64,000 bases of DNA from Budvicia diplopodorum (GCF_009800925.1 NZ_WOYF01000003.1:1-64000), one strand, 5' to 3'. Counted from the stretch's first letter, positions 29,585-39,567 are shown. Program-made: numbers and translations. The notes: generated from the sequence alone by a model not told the origin.

Positions 29585-30898
29585 CTATTCTTCAGCTTCC
29601 AGTCTGGCTCGTAGCGTAGGATCGTATTCCCCGTTGATTTTCGCGACCACTACGGTGGCCACGGCATTACCGATAATATTGGTGGTGGCCAGCGCCATAG
29701 ACATAAACCGGTAAACACCAAACATGACGGCTACGCCTTCCAACGGCAGTATGCCGGTTGTGGTTATGGTGGCAGCAAATACAACAAACGCACCGCCGGA
29801 CACCGTCGCCGCACCTTTAGATGTCAGTAACATAATCAGTAAAATACCGAGTAGCTGTTCCATACTTAGCGAAACGCCGTAAGCATTAGCCAGAAAGATA
29901 ACGCCCATCGACATATAGATTGAGGTGCCGTCCAGATTGAATGCGTATCCGGTAGGAAGCACTAGCCCAACGGTTCGTTTGGTGATGCCATATGTAGGCA
30001 ATTTCTCCAGCAATCGCGGCAGTACGCTTTCCGATGAAGCGGTACCGAAAGTAATGTACAGCTCATCTTTAATAAACTGGATGATGTTAAACAGATTCAG
30101 TTTGAACATGGCGCAAATACTACCCAGTACAACGCCAATAAACAGCAGTAAAGTGGCATAGAAGGCCAGTACCAGATAGGTCAGCTTGAGCAACATATCG
30201 ACACCGTTACTGCCTACCGCATAGGCGATAGCGCCAAAGGTACCAATCGGGGCTAACAGCATGATCACATGAATAAATTTGAAGAATGCTTTAGCAACAA
30301 AATTCAGCGCGTTTTCAACCACTTCTCTCTCTTTGGTTTTCAGTAGCAAGATACCAAAGCCAAACATCAGCGCCAGAACCAGAACCTGTAGCAGATTATT
30401 GCTGGAGAAGGCGCCAACAAAGCTATCGGGAAAAATTCCCAGAAAGAATTGACCGAAAGATTGAGGTGCGGCGTGGGAAGCCTGGATTAAGCTTGTCGCC
30501 TGAGCGTTAACTGCACCATTGGTAAGAACGGTACCGCTGCCGACGCTAAACAGTTCGCCCATCCCAAAGCCAAACAGGATGGCAATAGTAGAAACGATTT
30601 CAAAGTAGATGAGGGCCGTAAGCCCGACTTTACCGACCTGTTTGATATCTCCGGTGGAACCAATACCGAGGGCTACCGTCAGGAAGATGAGCGGTGCCAC
30701 TGCACTTTTGATTAAACGCAGAAAAATATCACCGAGAATTTTCAGGCTGGTGGCAAATTCAGGCCAGATAAAACCGACGAGAATACCAAGGATCATGCTA
30801 ACGACAATTTGAAAACCAAGGCCTTTCCAGAGTGCTTTCTTAGGCTGTAACGTCAGTAATTCTGTATCTTGACCCATAGTTTGAGAGTTATTTATCAT
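29585..30898 (-). CDS. DctA/GltP-family (DAACS) sodium- or proton-coupled symporter
   Basis: The 437-residue membrane carrier is closest in feel to DctA: ALIYFEIVSTIAILFG, the hairpin-1 motif GTASSESVLPRLLEKL, and PTGYAFNLDGTSIYMSM (the NxDGT cation site). The last substrate-site motif differs, however. Where DctA has GIDRFMSEARALTNLVGN, this protein has GVYRFMSMALATTNIIGN, with Tyr396 for the aspartate and Leu403 for the arginine that binds the substrate carboxylate in this family. It is therefore unlikely to carry dicarboxylates in the usual way; a neutral amino acid or other substrate is possible. It has no operon partner. Confidence 0.85.
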   Translation of the reverse strand: MINNSQTMGQDTELLTLQPKKALWKGLGFQIVVSMILGILVGFIWPEFATSLKILGDIFLRLIKSAVAPLIFLTVALGIGSTGDIKQVGKVGLTALIYFEIVSTIAILFGFGMGELFSVGSGTVLTNGAVNAQATSLIQASHAAPQSFGQFFLGIFPDSFVGAFSSNNLLQVLVLALMFGFGILLLKTKEREVVENALNFVAKAFFKFIHVIMLLAPIGTFGAIAYAVGSNGVDMLLKLTYLVLAFYATLLLFIGVVLGSICAMFKLNLFNIIQFIKDELYITFGTASSESVLPRLLEKLPTYGITKRTVGLVLPTGYAFNLDGTSIYMSMGVIFLANAYGVSLSMEQLLGILLIMLLTSKGAATVSGGAFVVFAATITTTGILPLEGVAVMFGVYRFMSMALATTNIIGNAVATVVVAKINGEYDPTLRARLEAEE

Positions 30899-31483
30899 AT
30901 AAGTATGCCTTAACTATCTGTCTTGTTGGAATAATAAAAATAAGAATATGAAAAACGAGAGGAATATTGCTCAGACCGTGGGGTTAGCCTGAACAGATGG
31001 CCTACAGGTTGTTATATTTGTTTTATCTATGTACTGAGGCAAAACATAAATAGTAATTTTTATGGTTTAAAGTTAAACGTTATAAAGTGGTTATAGCAGC
31101 TTTACTGTCTGATGTACCACGAAGCAAGCCGTCAGCTTATTCTCTTGCTGGCAAAACAAAGATGTCGGTCTGATAACCTACATCTAGGCCATGTTATATT
31201 TCTTTTTCTTTGTTATAACCAGATTCATTAGCGTGCTATGTCGTACAAATGTGAAGTTAATCACTAATTAGATTAATTTATCTGGAGTTTAATTTTAGAT
31301 CGGATGAGCGTGCGTCAATAATTTCGGCGTTTGCACATTTTTAATACTATCTAACTTCCTCAATTTTATTTTGATCTAAATAGTGTATAACCCAAATTAG
31401 GTGGATATATTTTAATTTAATTTTAATCGCGGCTAATTAAATTAATAAAGTAAAATAAATTTATTTAAATAATGAGAAAAAAT
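30899..31483. promoter_or_regulatory. AT-rich divergent region with a CRP-like site
   Basis: About 585 bp separate the carrier gene and yjbR. At 31250-31265 TGTGA-AGTTAA-TCACT matches the CRP consensus (TGTGA-N6-TCACA) at 9 of 10 core positions, within AAATGTGA...TCACTAAT. It lies 350 bp from the carrier start and 220 bp from yjbR, so its target is unclear. The 31300-31480 part is very AT-rich. I see no gene or stable hairpin. Confidence 0.5.
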
Positions 31484-31843
31484 ATGAATCACGAAACGCT
31501 GATTGAATATTGTTTAACAAAGCTGGGTTCGGTGCATGATTATGAAGCCACGTGGGAAGCCGATCGGGTTAAAGTATCTGGCAAAATGTTTGCTCTGTTG
31601 GGCGACTTTGATAATCGTCCGATCATTACGCTTAAATGCCCGCCGGCGCTGGCAGAGCAGCTGCGGGATGCCAATAAAGAGGTGATCCCCGGTTATTATA
31701 TGAATAAAGCGCACTGGAATACGCTGTTTCTTGACGGGCTGCTGGATGAGGCGTTTGTCCACCAGATGATTGATATCTCTTATCAAGAAGTTTTAAAGAC
31801 CTTGCCCAAGAAGGTACAGCTTACGCTGAGCGGGTCGTTATAG
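31484..31843 (+). CDS. yjbR: MmcQ/YjbR family protein
   Basis: The 119-residue protein matches YjbR, a small DNA-binding-like fold (MmcQ/CyaY-like) of unknown role. Conserved features are an early EYCLTKLGS, RPIITLKCPPALAEQLR, the NKAHWNTLFLDG motif and a late SYQEVLKTLPKK. I chose ATG 31484 since GAGA lies 6 bases upstream and the protein then begins like E. coli YjbR; the ATG at 31472 would add four residues. Its position before uvrA is the same as in E. coli. Confidence 0.9.
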   Translation: MNHETLIEYCLTKLGSVHDYEATWEADRVKVSGKMFALLGDFDNRPIITLKCPPALAEQLRDANKEVIPGYYMNKAHWNTLFLDGLLDEAFVHQMIDISYQEVLKTLPKKVQLTLSGSL

Positions 31844-32034
31844 ACTGTGTGCGTTCTGGCTGCTGACAATGTAGTTTAATTGGATTGCCGCGTAAGTTTC
31901 GTCCGCGAAAAGCACGTCGAAATATTAGCTTTTTCGAGCGGCCGAGGGGCGACGTTTTTGAGTATAGCGTGCACCGGGCCTAGGATTATATTTTTAAGAC
32001 TAAATAGTTAACGGTTGGGTTTGTCATCAATCTA

Positions 32035-32071
32035 AAACGGGATAAACCATACTAACTGGTTTATCCCGTTT
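32035..32071. terminator. bidirectional terminator yjbR / uvrA
   Basis: A 15-bp perfect stem (AAACGGGATAAACCA / TGGTTTATCCCGTTT) with a 7-nt loop lies 11 bases beyond the uvrA stop. Ts follow on both strands. The 190 bp between yjbR and this hairpin hold only a weak CGTCG/CGACG hairpin ending in TTTTT at 31959. Confidence 0.88.
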
Positions 32072-32082
32072 AGCTTTTTAGC

Positions 32083-34914
32083 CTAACCCTTAGCCAGAAT
32101 CGGCTTTAGGAAGCGCGCAGTATGTGAATTTTCACATTTCGCGACGGTTTCTGGCGTACCGGCAACTAAAATTTCACCGCCACCGCTACCGCCCTCAGGG
32201 CCTAAATCAACGATCCAGTCAGCAGTTTTAATTACGTCCAGATTATGCTCAATCACCACGATAGTGTTACCCTGATCCCGCAACTGATGAAGCACGGTCA
32301 GTAGCTGTTCGATATCGGCAAAGTGCAGGCCGGTGGTTGGTTCATCCAATATATACAGCGTCTGGCCGGTACCGCGTTTCGACAACTCTTTGGCTAGCTT
32401 AACCCGCTGTGCTTCACCGCCTGATAACGTGGTGGCCGACTGACCCAAACGAATATAAGACAGGCCAACTTCCACCAACGTCTGTAGCTTACGCGATAGC
32501 GCAGGCACCGCATCGAAAAACTCACGGGCATCTTCTACCGTCATATCCAGAACTTCATGGATGCTTCTATTCTTGTACTTCACTTCCAGCGTTTCACGGT
32601 TATAGCGTTTACCTTTACACTGATCGCAAGGCACGTAGATATCCGGTAAGAAGTGCATTTCGACCTTAATCACGCCGTCGCCCTGACATGCTTCGCACCG
32701 GCCACCCTTAACGTTAAAGCTAAAACGGCCCGGATTATAGCCACGAGTACGGGATTCAGGTACGCCGGCAAACAGTTCACGGATCGGGGTGAAAATGCCG
32801 GTGTAGGTCGCCGGATTAGATCGCGGAGTTCGGCCAATCGGGCTTTGGTCAATATCGATAACTTTATCGAAGTGCTCCATGCCGGTGATTTCTTTATAAG
32901 GGGCAACTTCCCCTTCGGCAGCACCGTTTAGCTGGCGCTGAGCGACAGGGTAAAGCGTGTCATTAATCAGCGTTGATTTACCCGAACCGGAAACGCCGGT
33001 AATACAGGTAAACAGGCCAACCGGTATCGTCAGCGTGACGTCTTTCAGGTTATTGCCGGTTGCACCGATGACTTTAAGCACTTTGGTTGGATCTGCCGCT
33101 ACTCGCTGCTGCGGGATGGCAATTTTGCGTTTGCCCGACAGGTACTGGCCGGTCAATGATTCTGGTACCTTCATGATGTCATCAACGGTACCTTCGGCAA
33201 CCACATGGCCACCGTGAACGCCGGCACCCGGGCCGATATCAATCACGTGGTCAGCTTCGCGAATCGCATCTTCGTCGTGTTCAACGACGATCACCGTATT
33301 ACCCAGATCGCGCAGGTGAATCAGGGTTTCCAGCAGGCGCTCGTTATCACGCTGATGCAGGCCAATCGAAGGTTCATCCAGCACATACATCACGCCGACC
33401 AGCCCTGCACCAATTTGGCTTGCAAGGCGGATACGCTGAGCCTCACCGCCGGACAGGGTTTCGGCAGAGCGGGACAGCGACAGATAGTTCAGGCCTACGT
33501 TAACCAGAAACTTCAGCCGATCGCCGATCTCTTTCAGAATTTTATCGGCAATCTGTGCGCGCTGGCCTTCCAGCGAAAGTGCGCCAAAAAACTTCAGTGC
33601 ATCACCAATGCTGAGCTCAGAAATTTCCGGCAATGTGGTGTTTTCAACGAAAACGTGGCGGGCTTCTTCTTTCAGGCGCGTACCTTTACAGGTCATGCAA
33701 GAACGGTTGCTGATAAATTTAGACAGATCCTCGCGCACGGCGGAAGATTCGGTCTCTTTATAGCGGCGTTCCATATTGTGCAACACGCCTTCAAACGGGT
33801 GTTTACGCACGGTAGTATCACCGCGATCGTTAACGTATTTGAACTCAATCGTCTCTTTGCCGGAACCGCTCAATACCGCTTTATGGATATTGTCTGGCAG
33901 AGATCCAAACGGCGCTTCGATGTCGAACTTATAGTGCTCAGCCAGCGAACGCAGCATTTGGAAGTAATAAAAGTTACGGCGATCCCAACCGCGAATAGCG
34001 CCACCGGCCAGCGAAAGCTCGGGGTTTTGCACTACGCGCTCAGGGTCGAAAAATTGTTGAACGCCCAAGCCGTCACAGGTCGGGCAGGCACCGGCCGGGT
34101 TGTTGAACGAGAACAGGCGGGGTTCCAGCTCACGCATACTGTAGCCACACACCGGACAGGCAAAGTTAGCGGAGAACATCAGCTCTTCAGCCTTTGAATC
34201 GTCCATATCGGCGATAACGGCGGTGCCGCCGGACAGCATTAATGCGGTTTCAAAAGATTCGGCTAAACGCTGGGCCAGATCTTCACGCACTTTAAACCGG
34301 TCAACCACCACTTCAATGGTGTGTTTCTTTTGTAGTTCCAGCGTTGGCGGATCGGATAAATCGCAGACTTCGCCGTCAATTCGGGCGCGGATATAGCCCT
34401 GACTGGCCAAATTCTCTAGCGTTTTAACGTGCTCGCCTTTGCGATCTTTAACGATCGGGGCCAGCAACATTAAGCGATTACCTTCAGGTAATCCCATCAC
34501 TTTATCAACCATCTGGCTGACCGTTTGAGCCGTTAGCCCAATATCGTGCTCCGGGCAGCGAGGCTCACCCACGCGGGCAAACAGCAGACGCAGATAGTCA
34601 TGAATTTCGGTGATGGTTCCCACGGTAGAGCGCGGGTTATGAGAGGTTGATTTTTGCTCGATAGAAATTGCCGGAGAAAGACCTTCAATATGGTCTACGT
34701 CGGGTTTTTCCATCAGAGACAGGAACTGGCGCGCGTAAGCTGACAGTGATTCGACGTAACGGCGCTGCCCTTCAGCGTATAAAGTATCAAACGCTAATGA
34801 TGATTTACCTGAACCCGACAGGCCTGTGACAACAATCAGCTTGTTGCGAGGCATAATCAGGTTAATGTTTTTTAAATTATGGGTGCGGGCGCCCCGGACT
34901 TCGATCTTATCCAT
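32083..34914 (-). CDS. uvrA: excinuclease ABC subunit A
   Basis: UvrA recognises DNA damage in nucleotide excision repair, with UvrB and UvrC. The 943 residues (E. coli 940) show two ABC ATPase modules with Walker [21 protein letters not shown] and [15 protein letters not shown], two LSGGEAQR signatures, and zinc-binding CPVC/CPTC, CMTC and CEAC...CDQC pairs. It is divergent from ssb, and an SOS box lies in the shared region. There are no disruptions. Confidence 0.98.
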   Translation of the reverse strand: MDKIEVRGARTHNLKNINLIMPRNKLIVVTGLSGSGKSSLAFDTLYAEGQRRYVESLSAYARQFLSLMEKPDVDHIEGLSPAISIEQKSTSHNPRSTVGTITEIHDYLRLLFARVGEPRCPEHDIGLTAQTVSQMVDKVMGLPEGNRLMLLAPIVKDRKGEHVKTLENLASQGYIRARIDGEVCDLSDPPTLELQKKHTIEVVVDRFKVREDLAQRLAESFETALMLSGGTAVIADMDDSKAEELMFSANFACPVCGYSMRELEPRLFSFNNPAGACPTCDGLGVQQFFDPERVVQNPELSLAGGAIRGWDRRNFYYFQMLRSLAEHYKFDIEAPFGSLPDNIHKAVLSGSGKETIEFKYVNDRGDTTVRKHPFEGVLHNMERRYKETESSAVREDLSKFISNRSCMTCKGTRLKEEARHVFVENTTLPEISELSIGDALKFFGALSLEGQRAQIADKILKEIGDRLKFLVNVGLNYLSLSRSAETLSGGEAQRIRLASQIGAGLVGVMYVLDEPSIGLHQRDNERLLETLIHLRDLGNTVIVVEHDEDAIREADHVIDIGPGAGVHGGHVVAEGTVDDIMKVPESLTGQYLSGKRKIAIPQQRVAADPTKVLKVIGATGNNLKDVTLTIPVGLFTCITGVSGSGKSTLINDTLYPVAQRQLNGAAEGEVAPYKEITGMEHFDKVIDIDQSPIGRTPRSNPATYTGIFTPIRELFAGVPESRTRGYNPGRFSFNVKGGRCEACQGDGVIKVEMHFLPDIYVPCDQCKGKRYNRETLEVKYKNRSIHEVLDMTVEDAREFFDAVPALSRKLQTLVEVGLSYIRLGQSATTLSGGEAQRVKLAKELSKRGTGQTLYILDEPTTGLHFADIEQLLTVLHQLRDQGNTIVVIEHNLDVIKTADWIVDLGPEGGSGGGEILVAGTPETVAKCENSHTARFLKPILAKG

Positions 34915-34971
34915 TTCTACAGGCCTTAAGTTATTTCCGACACGGAACTAGAAATTATGGCATAAAATAAA

Positions 34972-34987
34972 CTGAATGGATATACAG
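34972..34987. promoter_or_regulatory. LexA (SOS) box between uvrA and ssb
   Basis: CTGAATGGATATACAG fits the CTG-N10-CAG SOS consensus and matches the E. coli uvrA-ssb operator apart from a few inner bases. It lies 57 bases before uvrA and 141 bases before ssb. Confidence 0.93.
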
Positions 34988-35128
34988 TATTATGATGCAA
35001 TCATGTTCATGTTGTAATAAAATTTGTGCACTAAATTCCATCTTTCTACAGTAGTGTGGATCGCCTATTGCCATGCTACAATCGTTAGATTAAAAATCGT
35101 AGACCTTTACTCATTCAGGAGAATTGAT

Positions 35129-35647
35129 ATGGCCAGCAGAGGCATCAATAAAGTAATTCTTGTCGGAAATCTGGGGCAAGACCCGGAAATTCGTTATATG
35201 CCTAATGGTGGTGCCGTAGCGAATATTACTATCGCGACTTCCGAAAGCTGGCGTGATAAGCAAACCGGTGAGCAGAAAGAGCGCACCGAATGGCACCGCG
35301 TTGCTATTTTTGGCAAATTAGCTGAAATAGCCGGTGAATATTTGCGTAAAGGTTCGCAGGTCTACATTGAAGGCGCACTGCAAACTCGTAAATGGCAAGA
35401 TCAGGCCGGTCAAGATCGTTACACCACTGAAGTTGTGGTTAACATTGGCGGCGTGATGCAAATGTTAGGCGGGCGTCAGGGCGGCGGAGCACCAGACGGT
35501 CAGCCACAGCAGCAGGGCAGTTGGGGCCAGCCTCAGCAGCCACAGGCGGAAGGTCAGGCTTCACGTCCGGCTCCTAGCAGCGCTCCGGCAGCGCCGCAGG
35601 GTGGAAATGAACCACCGATGGATTTCGATGACGACATTCCGTTCTGA
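35129..35647 (+). CDS. ssb: single-stranded DNA-binding protein
   Basis: SSB coats single-stranded DNA as a tetramer in replication, repair and recombination. The 172 residues have an OB fold (about 1-115, starting [20 protein letters not shown]) with [14 protein letters not shown] and [15 protein letters not shown] Gln/Gly/Pro-rich linker follows, then the acidic tip MDFDDDIPF, which binds partner proteins. ATG 35129 has AGGAG 7 bases upstream; the longer upstream reading frame is not conserved. Confidence 0.98.
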   Translation: MASRGINKVILVGNLGQDPEIRYMPNGGAVANITIATSESWRDKQTGEQKERTEWHRVAIFGKLAEIAGEYLRKGSQVYIEGALQTRKWQDQAGQDRYTTEVVVNIGGVMQMLGGRQGGGAPDGQPQQQGSWGQPQQPQAEGQASRPAPSSAPAAPQGGNEPPMDFDDDIPF

Positions 35648-35678
35648 TTTTAGCCATGGCTAAAAACTTAGTATAAAG

Positions 35679-35707
35679 AGCTCTATTTAACCGTAGAGCT
35701 TTTTTTT
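35679..35707 (+). terminator. ssb terminator
   Basis: AGCTCTA and TAGAGCT pair around an 8-nt loop, followed by seven Ts. The next 250 bp up to the deaminase gene are AT-rich and show no gene. Confidence 0.88.
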
Positions 35708-35955
35708 GGCCTCAATTTCACCGACGAATATATTGAAGTATTAATTAGATAGAACTAATTTCCGGACAAAACGTAGATCTGAGCACGGGCCAACTGACGA
35801 TTAAAGCCTGTTGTGGTAAAACCAACTCTTTCTCTGTATAGCAAAATAGAAAAGCGCTACTTTGGCTGGTATATTGTGGCCCAAGCTTAGTTTTCTGGCG
35901 ATATCAGCGGCAGATATCAACTAATTCAATTTATTACCCCCTCTGGAGCGACAGT

Positions 35956-36468
35956 ATGGAAAGGCATGAGTACTACATGAATATTGCGATGGCCGTACGT
36001 AAGAAAGCCAACTGTCTCGGTCGCAAAGTGGGTGGTGTAATGGTGAAAGATAACCGGATAATTTCGACCGGTTATAACGGTACGCCGGAAGGAATAACCA
36101 ACTGTACCGACGGTGGATGCGTTCGCTGCCGGGAGCGTGAGGCGTATAAAGCCAGCGTCGGCTATGACGTGTGTATCTGCGTTCACGCTGAGCAGAACGC
36201 GATTATTTCAGCGGCCCGCTTTGGCAACCCGGTTGAAGGTTCCGTGGTGTATTCAACGCTGCGCCCCTGCTTCGACTGCACGAAATCCATGCTACAGGCT
36301 AAAGTTCAGGCGATTTACTACCTCCATGACTGGATACATCCGATTAGTGAACTACAGGAACAGTATGAATTGCTACAGGCTCAGTTTGCCGGCGGCGTTC
36401 ATCAGGTAGTGATGGACGATCCCGAAGCCGATTGGGCTAACGCGGTGCCAGCACCGGTGCAGGGTTAG
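35956..36468 (+). CDS. deoxycytidylate (dCMP) deaminase family protein
   Basis: The 170-residue protein has the zinc-deaminase core of dCMP deaminases. HAEQNAI holds the zinc histidine and catalytic glutamate, and RPCFDCTKSM holds the two zinc cysteines. GYNGTPEGITNCTDGGC, with extra Cys (VRCRERE), is the second metal/substrate region typical of this group and of ComE homologues. It would convert dCMP to dUMP for thymidylate synthesis. E. coli lacks it and deaminates dCTP (Dcd) instead, so this is accessory in Enterobacterales. TCTGGAG lies upstream. An imperfect hairpin follows at 36485-36528. Confidence 0.85.
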   Translation: MERHEYYMNIAMAVRKKANCLGRKVGGVMVKDNRIISTGYNGTPEGITNCTDGGCVRCREREAYKASVGYDVCICVHAEQNAIISAARFGNPVEGSVVYSTLRPCFDCTKSMLQAKVQAIYYLHDWIHPISELQEQYELLQAQFAGGVHQVVMDDPEADWANAVPAPVQG

Positions 36469-36555
36469 TCTTAAGAATGGGTGATTCAGGCGGCGGATTA
36501 ATTCAGTCAGATTAATGGCTGCCTGAAGATCGGACTATATTTGTCTGGCGGTATT

Positions 36556-36885
36556 TTAGAATTCACTCGTGGCGTCTAACCAACTGTCCAAATTTGTCAG
36601 CCGGTGTTTGCGGTAATAGTCGGTAAAAATCGTAACCACTTCATTGAGATCGGTGGTTATATAACGGTAGTGAATAAAGTTATTATCCGTCATTACCCGA
36701 GTTTCAATCATATATTGATTGCCGTCGAGAGCGGCTTGTAAATAGATTGACCCACCGATTGGCGTTTGTGGTTCGAGAACGATAAAACTATCAATATCAT
36801 CATATAGCCCGGCAATAGCTTCCTGTAATACCTCGAAGTCTATTCCTACCTGTATCCGGCCATTAATCATAATGTTGAAGTTCAT
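36556..36885 (-). CDS. small protein of unknown function
   Basis: I do not recognise this 109-residue protein. It is acidic, without signal peptide, membrane segment or cysteines, and its composition looks like a globular alpha/beta fold (VLQEAIAGLYDDIDSFIVLE, then IYLQAALDGNQYMIETRV). It is divergent from the HNH nuclease gene at 37071. Size and acidity would suit an inhibitor or immunity protein, but that is speculation. No good ribosome site is visible, so a start at the sixth codon is also possible. Confidence 0.6.
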   Translation of the reverse strand: MNFNIMINGRIQVGIDFEVLQEAIAGLYDDIDSFIVLEPQTPIGGSIYLQAALDGNQYMIETRVMTDNNFIHYRYITTDLNEVVTIFTDYYRKHRLTNLDSWLDATSEF

Positions 36886-37070
36886 AACGTACCGCTTCTG
36901 TTGTAGGGCATGGACAAACCGATTAAATCAGTGACGTATGATAATACTGCGTTCTCGTACGTAATTATAGCGATTATCATACGCTTCCTGACCGGTACCC
37001 ATTTAATTGAATTTGACAATCTTTCACCGCTGCTGAATATTGGCCCCCTTTTATCGATATTCCATTGGAG

Positions 37071-37829
37071 ATGGTTTTGGCATTGATTACCCAATTTGGC
37101 CAGGCACAGGATAATGCCATTCGTTTTTCAGCGGTTTTGCAATACCAAGAATCACGTATTTTTAGCCAGTTAAGCCATATTGAGCGTTGGTACTATTTTC
37201 CTGATGCCGGCGTTTTTGCTCCGGGAAAATTTATTGAGTATCAGGATGCTGATTTTAATCATGACGGCTTAACCTATATTGATAAGGCTTTAGATACGGT
37301 TAATGTGCTTGAGCAATGGTTCTCTCCGTTAGATCCCAATACCTCAATGTACAACGATCTTGAGCGGCAGCTAAGCCAATTTCTTGCTAAGTTAGGCCAC
37401 GTATTGAGTGAGGAATTCATCAGCGATCGGGGTGGAATTCACGTTCCGGTTAGCGATTTTTCGATAACCCATTACCCCGACGACGTCAGTGCACAATATT
37501 ATCGTGAAGGCTCGGTCAGGTCGGTATTAGTCAGCGGCTATGAGCGTAATCCAACGGTCAGAACGGCGTGCATCGATTATTACGGCTGCGTTTGTTACGT
37601 TTGCCATTTTGATTTTGCCAAGGCGTATGGTGAAGTCGGGCGAGGCTTTATTCACGTTCACCATCTGAAAGAGCTCTCACTGATTGCCGATGATTATGAA
37701 GTCAATCCGGTTGCCGATCTTCGCCCGCTATGCCCGAACTGCCATGCGATGATCCACCGCACCCGACCGGCGATGTCGCCGGAGGCGTTGAGAAGCCTGA
37801 TAGATGAGAATATAAACGGGAAAACCTGA
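37071..37829 (+). CDS. HNH endonuclease with extra N-terminal domain
   Basis: The C-terminal third (about 165-245) is a clear HNH nuclease of the restriction-enzyme type: zinc pairs CYVCHF and CPNCH frame FIHVHHLKEL (catalytic His pair), and DLRPLCPNCHAMIHR supplies the Asn and final His. The first 125 residues (with QLSHIERWYYFPDAG and FAPGKFIEYQ) form a separate domain that I cannot name; similar layouts occur in modification-dependent or orphan restriction nucleases. No methyltransferase is adjacent. The start is uncertain: TTG 37065, ATG 37071 or TTG 37077, the last having GGAG at proper distance. Confidence 0.78.
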   Translation: MVLALITQFGQAQDNAIRFSAVLQYQESRIFSQLSHIERWYYFPDAGVFAPGKFIEYQDADFNHDGLTYIDKALDTVNVLEQWFSPLDPNTSMYNDLERQLSQFLAKLGHVLSEEFISDRGGIHVPVSDFSITHYPDDVSAQYYREGSVRSVLVSGYERNPTVRTACIDYYGCVCYVCHFDFAKAYGEVGRGFIHVHHLKELSLIADDYEVNPVADLRPLCPNCHAMIHRTRPAMSPEALRSLIDENINGKT

Positions 37830-37837
37830 TTTGTCGG

Positions 37838-37862
37838 GGTAGCGCCGATCGGCTACCCCGCA
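37838..37862. terminator. hairpin between HNH gene and EamA gene
   Basis: CGGGGTAGC and GCTACCCCG form a strong stem around CGATCG between convergent genes. No T run follows, so it is a possible weak terminator. Confidence 0.45.
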
Positions 37863-37884
37863 GCGTTCTATTGCTATCGAGAGC

Positions 37885-38766
37885 CTAGGGCTTTCTCTTG
37901 CCTATAGGCGTGCGTAATCGCTGGGCCAGAATCACGCCAATCAATGCCACCCCGCCGCCAATAATATGATAGCTGTGCAATGGTTCGTGTAAAACGCTGA
38001 TGGCAATCACTGCGGTAAACAGCGGTGCCAGATTCATAAATAGTGCGGCTTTGTTGGCTCCCAGCTTCATTACTCCGAGGATCCAAAAGTACGGCGCAAG
38101 TATCGACGCTGGAATCCCGGCATACAGCACCAGCGGAATATTGGTGGCGTTCAGTGAAACGTCCGCCGTCATCAGGAAGTTAGGCAGCAGCGCTAGCGCA
38201 CCGAAGAATGCCTGCACGTACAGCGACTGCCAGCTGGTTAACGGGATAGCCCAACGCTTAGTTAACACGCCGTATAGCGCATAAGAGATAGCGGCTGCCA
38301 GCATCATCAGCTCGCCTTTACCCACGCCCATATGCAATAACTGGCCGGGATTACCCGCGCTGATTAACCAGACGATACCGCTAAAAGATAGAATGCCGCC
38401 AAGAACGGTGCCCAGCGTTGGCGGAACGCGCAGTACGGCAACGCTGATTAACACCGTCAGTAACGGAATTAACGACACAAATATTCCGATAGTCAGTGCA
38501 CTGATAGTGTAAGCCGCGTAATAGGCCAGACTTTGGTAAAGCGCCATGCCCAGCAGGCCGAGTATCAACAGCTTTCCCAGATTCAGATACACGGTCTTTC
38601 TGTTGCGGATAACGCCGGGAAGAATAAAAGGAGTCAGAATTGCCACTGCCAGCGCCCAGCGATAGAAGGAGATGGCCGCCGGGTCAATGGCCCCTGCAGA
38701 CAGCTTATTCACTATCGCATTGATAGCCCAGATGATGACGGCAAACAGTGGAAACAAAATGGCCAT
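37885..38766 (-). CDS. EamA/DMT-family transporter
   Basis: The protein has ten predicted membrane helices arranged as two EamA repeats, with the signatures WAINAIVNKLSAG...SFYRWALA in the first half and ASILAPYFWILGVMKLGANKAALFMNLAPLFTAV in the second, read here in parts. This is the 10-TM drug/metabolite exporter family; the substrate is unknown. I chose ATG 38766 (293 residues), where the first membrane helix begins; a GTG at 38802 would add 12 residues. It is on the same strand as the LysE-type exporter gene upstream, 186 bp apart. Confidence 0.85.
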   Translation of the reverse strand: MAILFPLFAVIIWAINAIVNKLSAGAIDPAAISFYRWALAVAILTPFILPGVIRNRKTVYLNLGKLLILGLLGMALYQSLAYYAAYTISALTIGIFVSLIPLLTVLISVAVLRVPPTLGTVLGGILSFSGIVWLISAGNPGQLLHMGVGKGELMMLAAAISYALYGVLTKRWAIPLTSWQSLYVQAFFGALALLPNFLMTADVSLNATNIPLVLYAGIPASILAPYFWILGVMKLGANKAALFMNLAPLFTAVIAISVLHEPLHSYHIIGGGVALIGVILAQRLRTPIGKRKP

Positions 38767-38952
38767 GGGCGGAAAACTCTTACACCGGTAAAATTGAAGC
38801 ACAGAGTGTACCTCTGTCAGGTTTGGAAAATATAGCTAAAAACAGACAAACGTAGCGTCTTTCCGATAATTGATCGGGCTCTTGGTTTAATCAGCAGATT
38901 CGCTCAATTGGTATTACTCAATGCTTTTACTCTCCAGCCTGTTCTGTGCTCC

Positions 38953-39567
38953 TTATACCAACGCCCGAAACGTTCGCCACTCATCCAGCAGCAGCCAGCC
39001 CGCGGTAATCGCCAGCGATCCGGCCATCAGGCCATTAAACACCCTAAGCCGCCAGCCGACCCGTAGCGTTTGCTGTAGCCTATCGCCCATCCATGCCCAA
39101 ACGTAAACGCAGGGAAAGCCAATAATGGAAAAGGAGCCCGATAACAGCAGAGTGCTGTTGATGATATTACCCTCTTTCGCCGTGAACAAAATGGCCGCGT
39201 TAATCAGCATCAGCCACGCTTTAGGATTTACCCACTGGAATAGCATCGCACCGACCAGCGTCATTGGCGCGGCGTGTTCACGTCCTACCGGGCTTCCCGA
39301 CAGCCAAATTTTCCATGACAGCCACAGTAGGTACAGACAGCCAAACACTGCCAGCGGCAGCCTGATGGCTGAAATATGGGTAATGATGGTGCTAAGAGAA
39401 AAGGTAATACACAGGCATAAAACGGCACAACCGAGGCTAATTCCGACCAAATGCGGAAGCGTGCGCTTTAGGCCGAAGTTTACACCGGAAGTCGCCAGCA
39501 TCAAATTATTGGGGCCGGGGGTAATACTCATCACAATGATGTAACTAATCAGGGCAATATCGGGCAT
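38953..39567 (-). CDS. LysE/RhtB-family amino-acid exporter
   Basis: The 204-residue protein has about six membrane helices and the LysE-family N-terminal motif IVMSITPGPNNLMLATSGVNFG, followed by QWVNPKAWLMLINA. The family exports amino acids such as homoserine, threonine or lysine. A largely deleted MocR-type regulator gene starts divergently 142 bp away; such regulators often control adjacent LysE genes, so this exporter may have lost its local control. The substrate cannot be told. Confidence 0.87.
   Translation of the reverse strand: MPDIALISYIIVMSITPGPNNLMLATSGVNFGLKRTLPHLVGISLGCAVLCLCITFSLSTIITHISAIRLPLAVFGCLYLLWLSWKIWLSGSPVGREHAAPMTLVGAMLFQWVNPKAWLMLINAAILFTAKEGNIINSTLLLSGSFSIIGFPCVYVWAWMGDRLQQTLRVGWRLRVFNGLMAGSLAITAGWLLLDEWRTFRALV

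Noticed and set aside
33205-34197. 330-codon plus-strand frame opposite uvrA
   Set aside because: Long but an antisense shadow of the fully conserved uvrA coding sequence, a common effect in high-information genes.
36882-37094. 70-codon minus-strand frame overlapping the start of the HNH gene
   Set aside because: It needs a TTG start without ribosome site and overlaps the nuclease gene start. The ATGA overlap with the 109-residue gene is suggestive but not enough.
39125-39544. 139-codon frame opposite the LysE-type gene
   Set aside because: Antisense shadow of a clearly recognised exporter.
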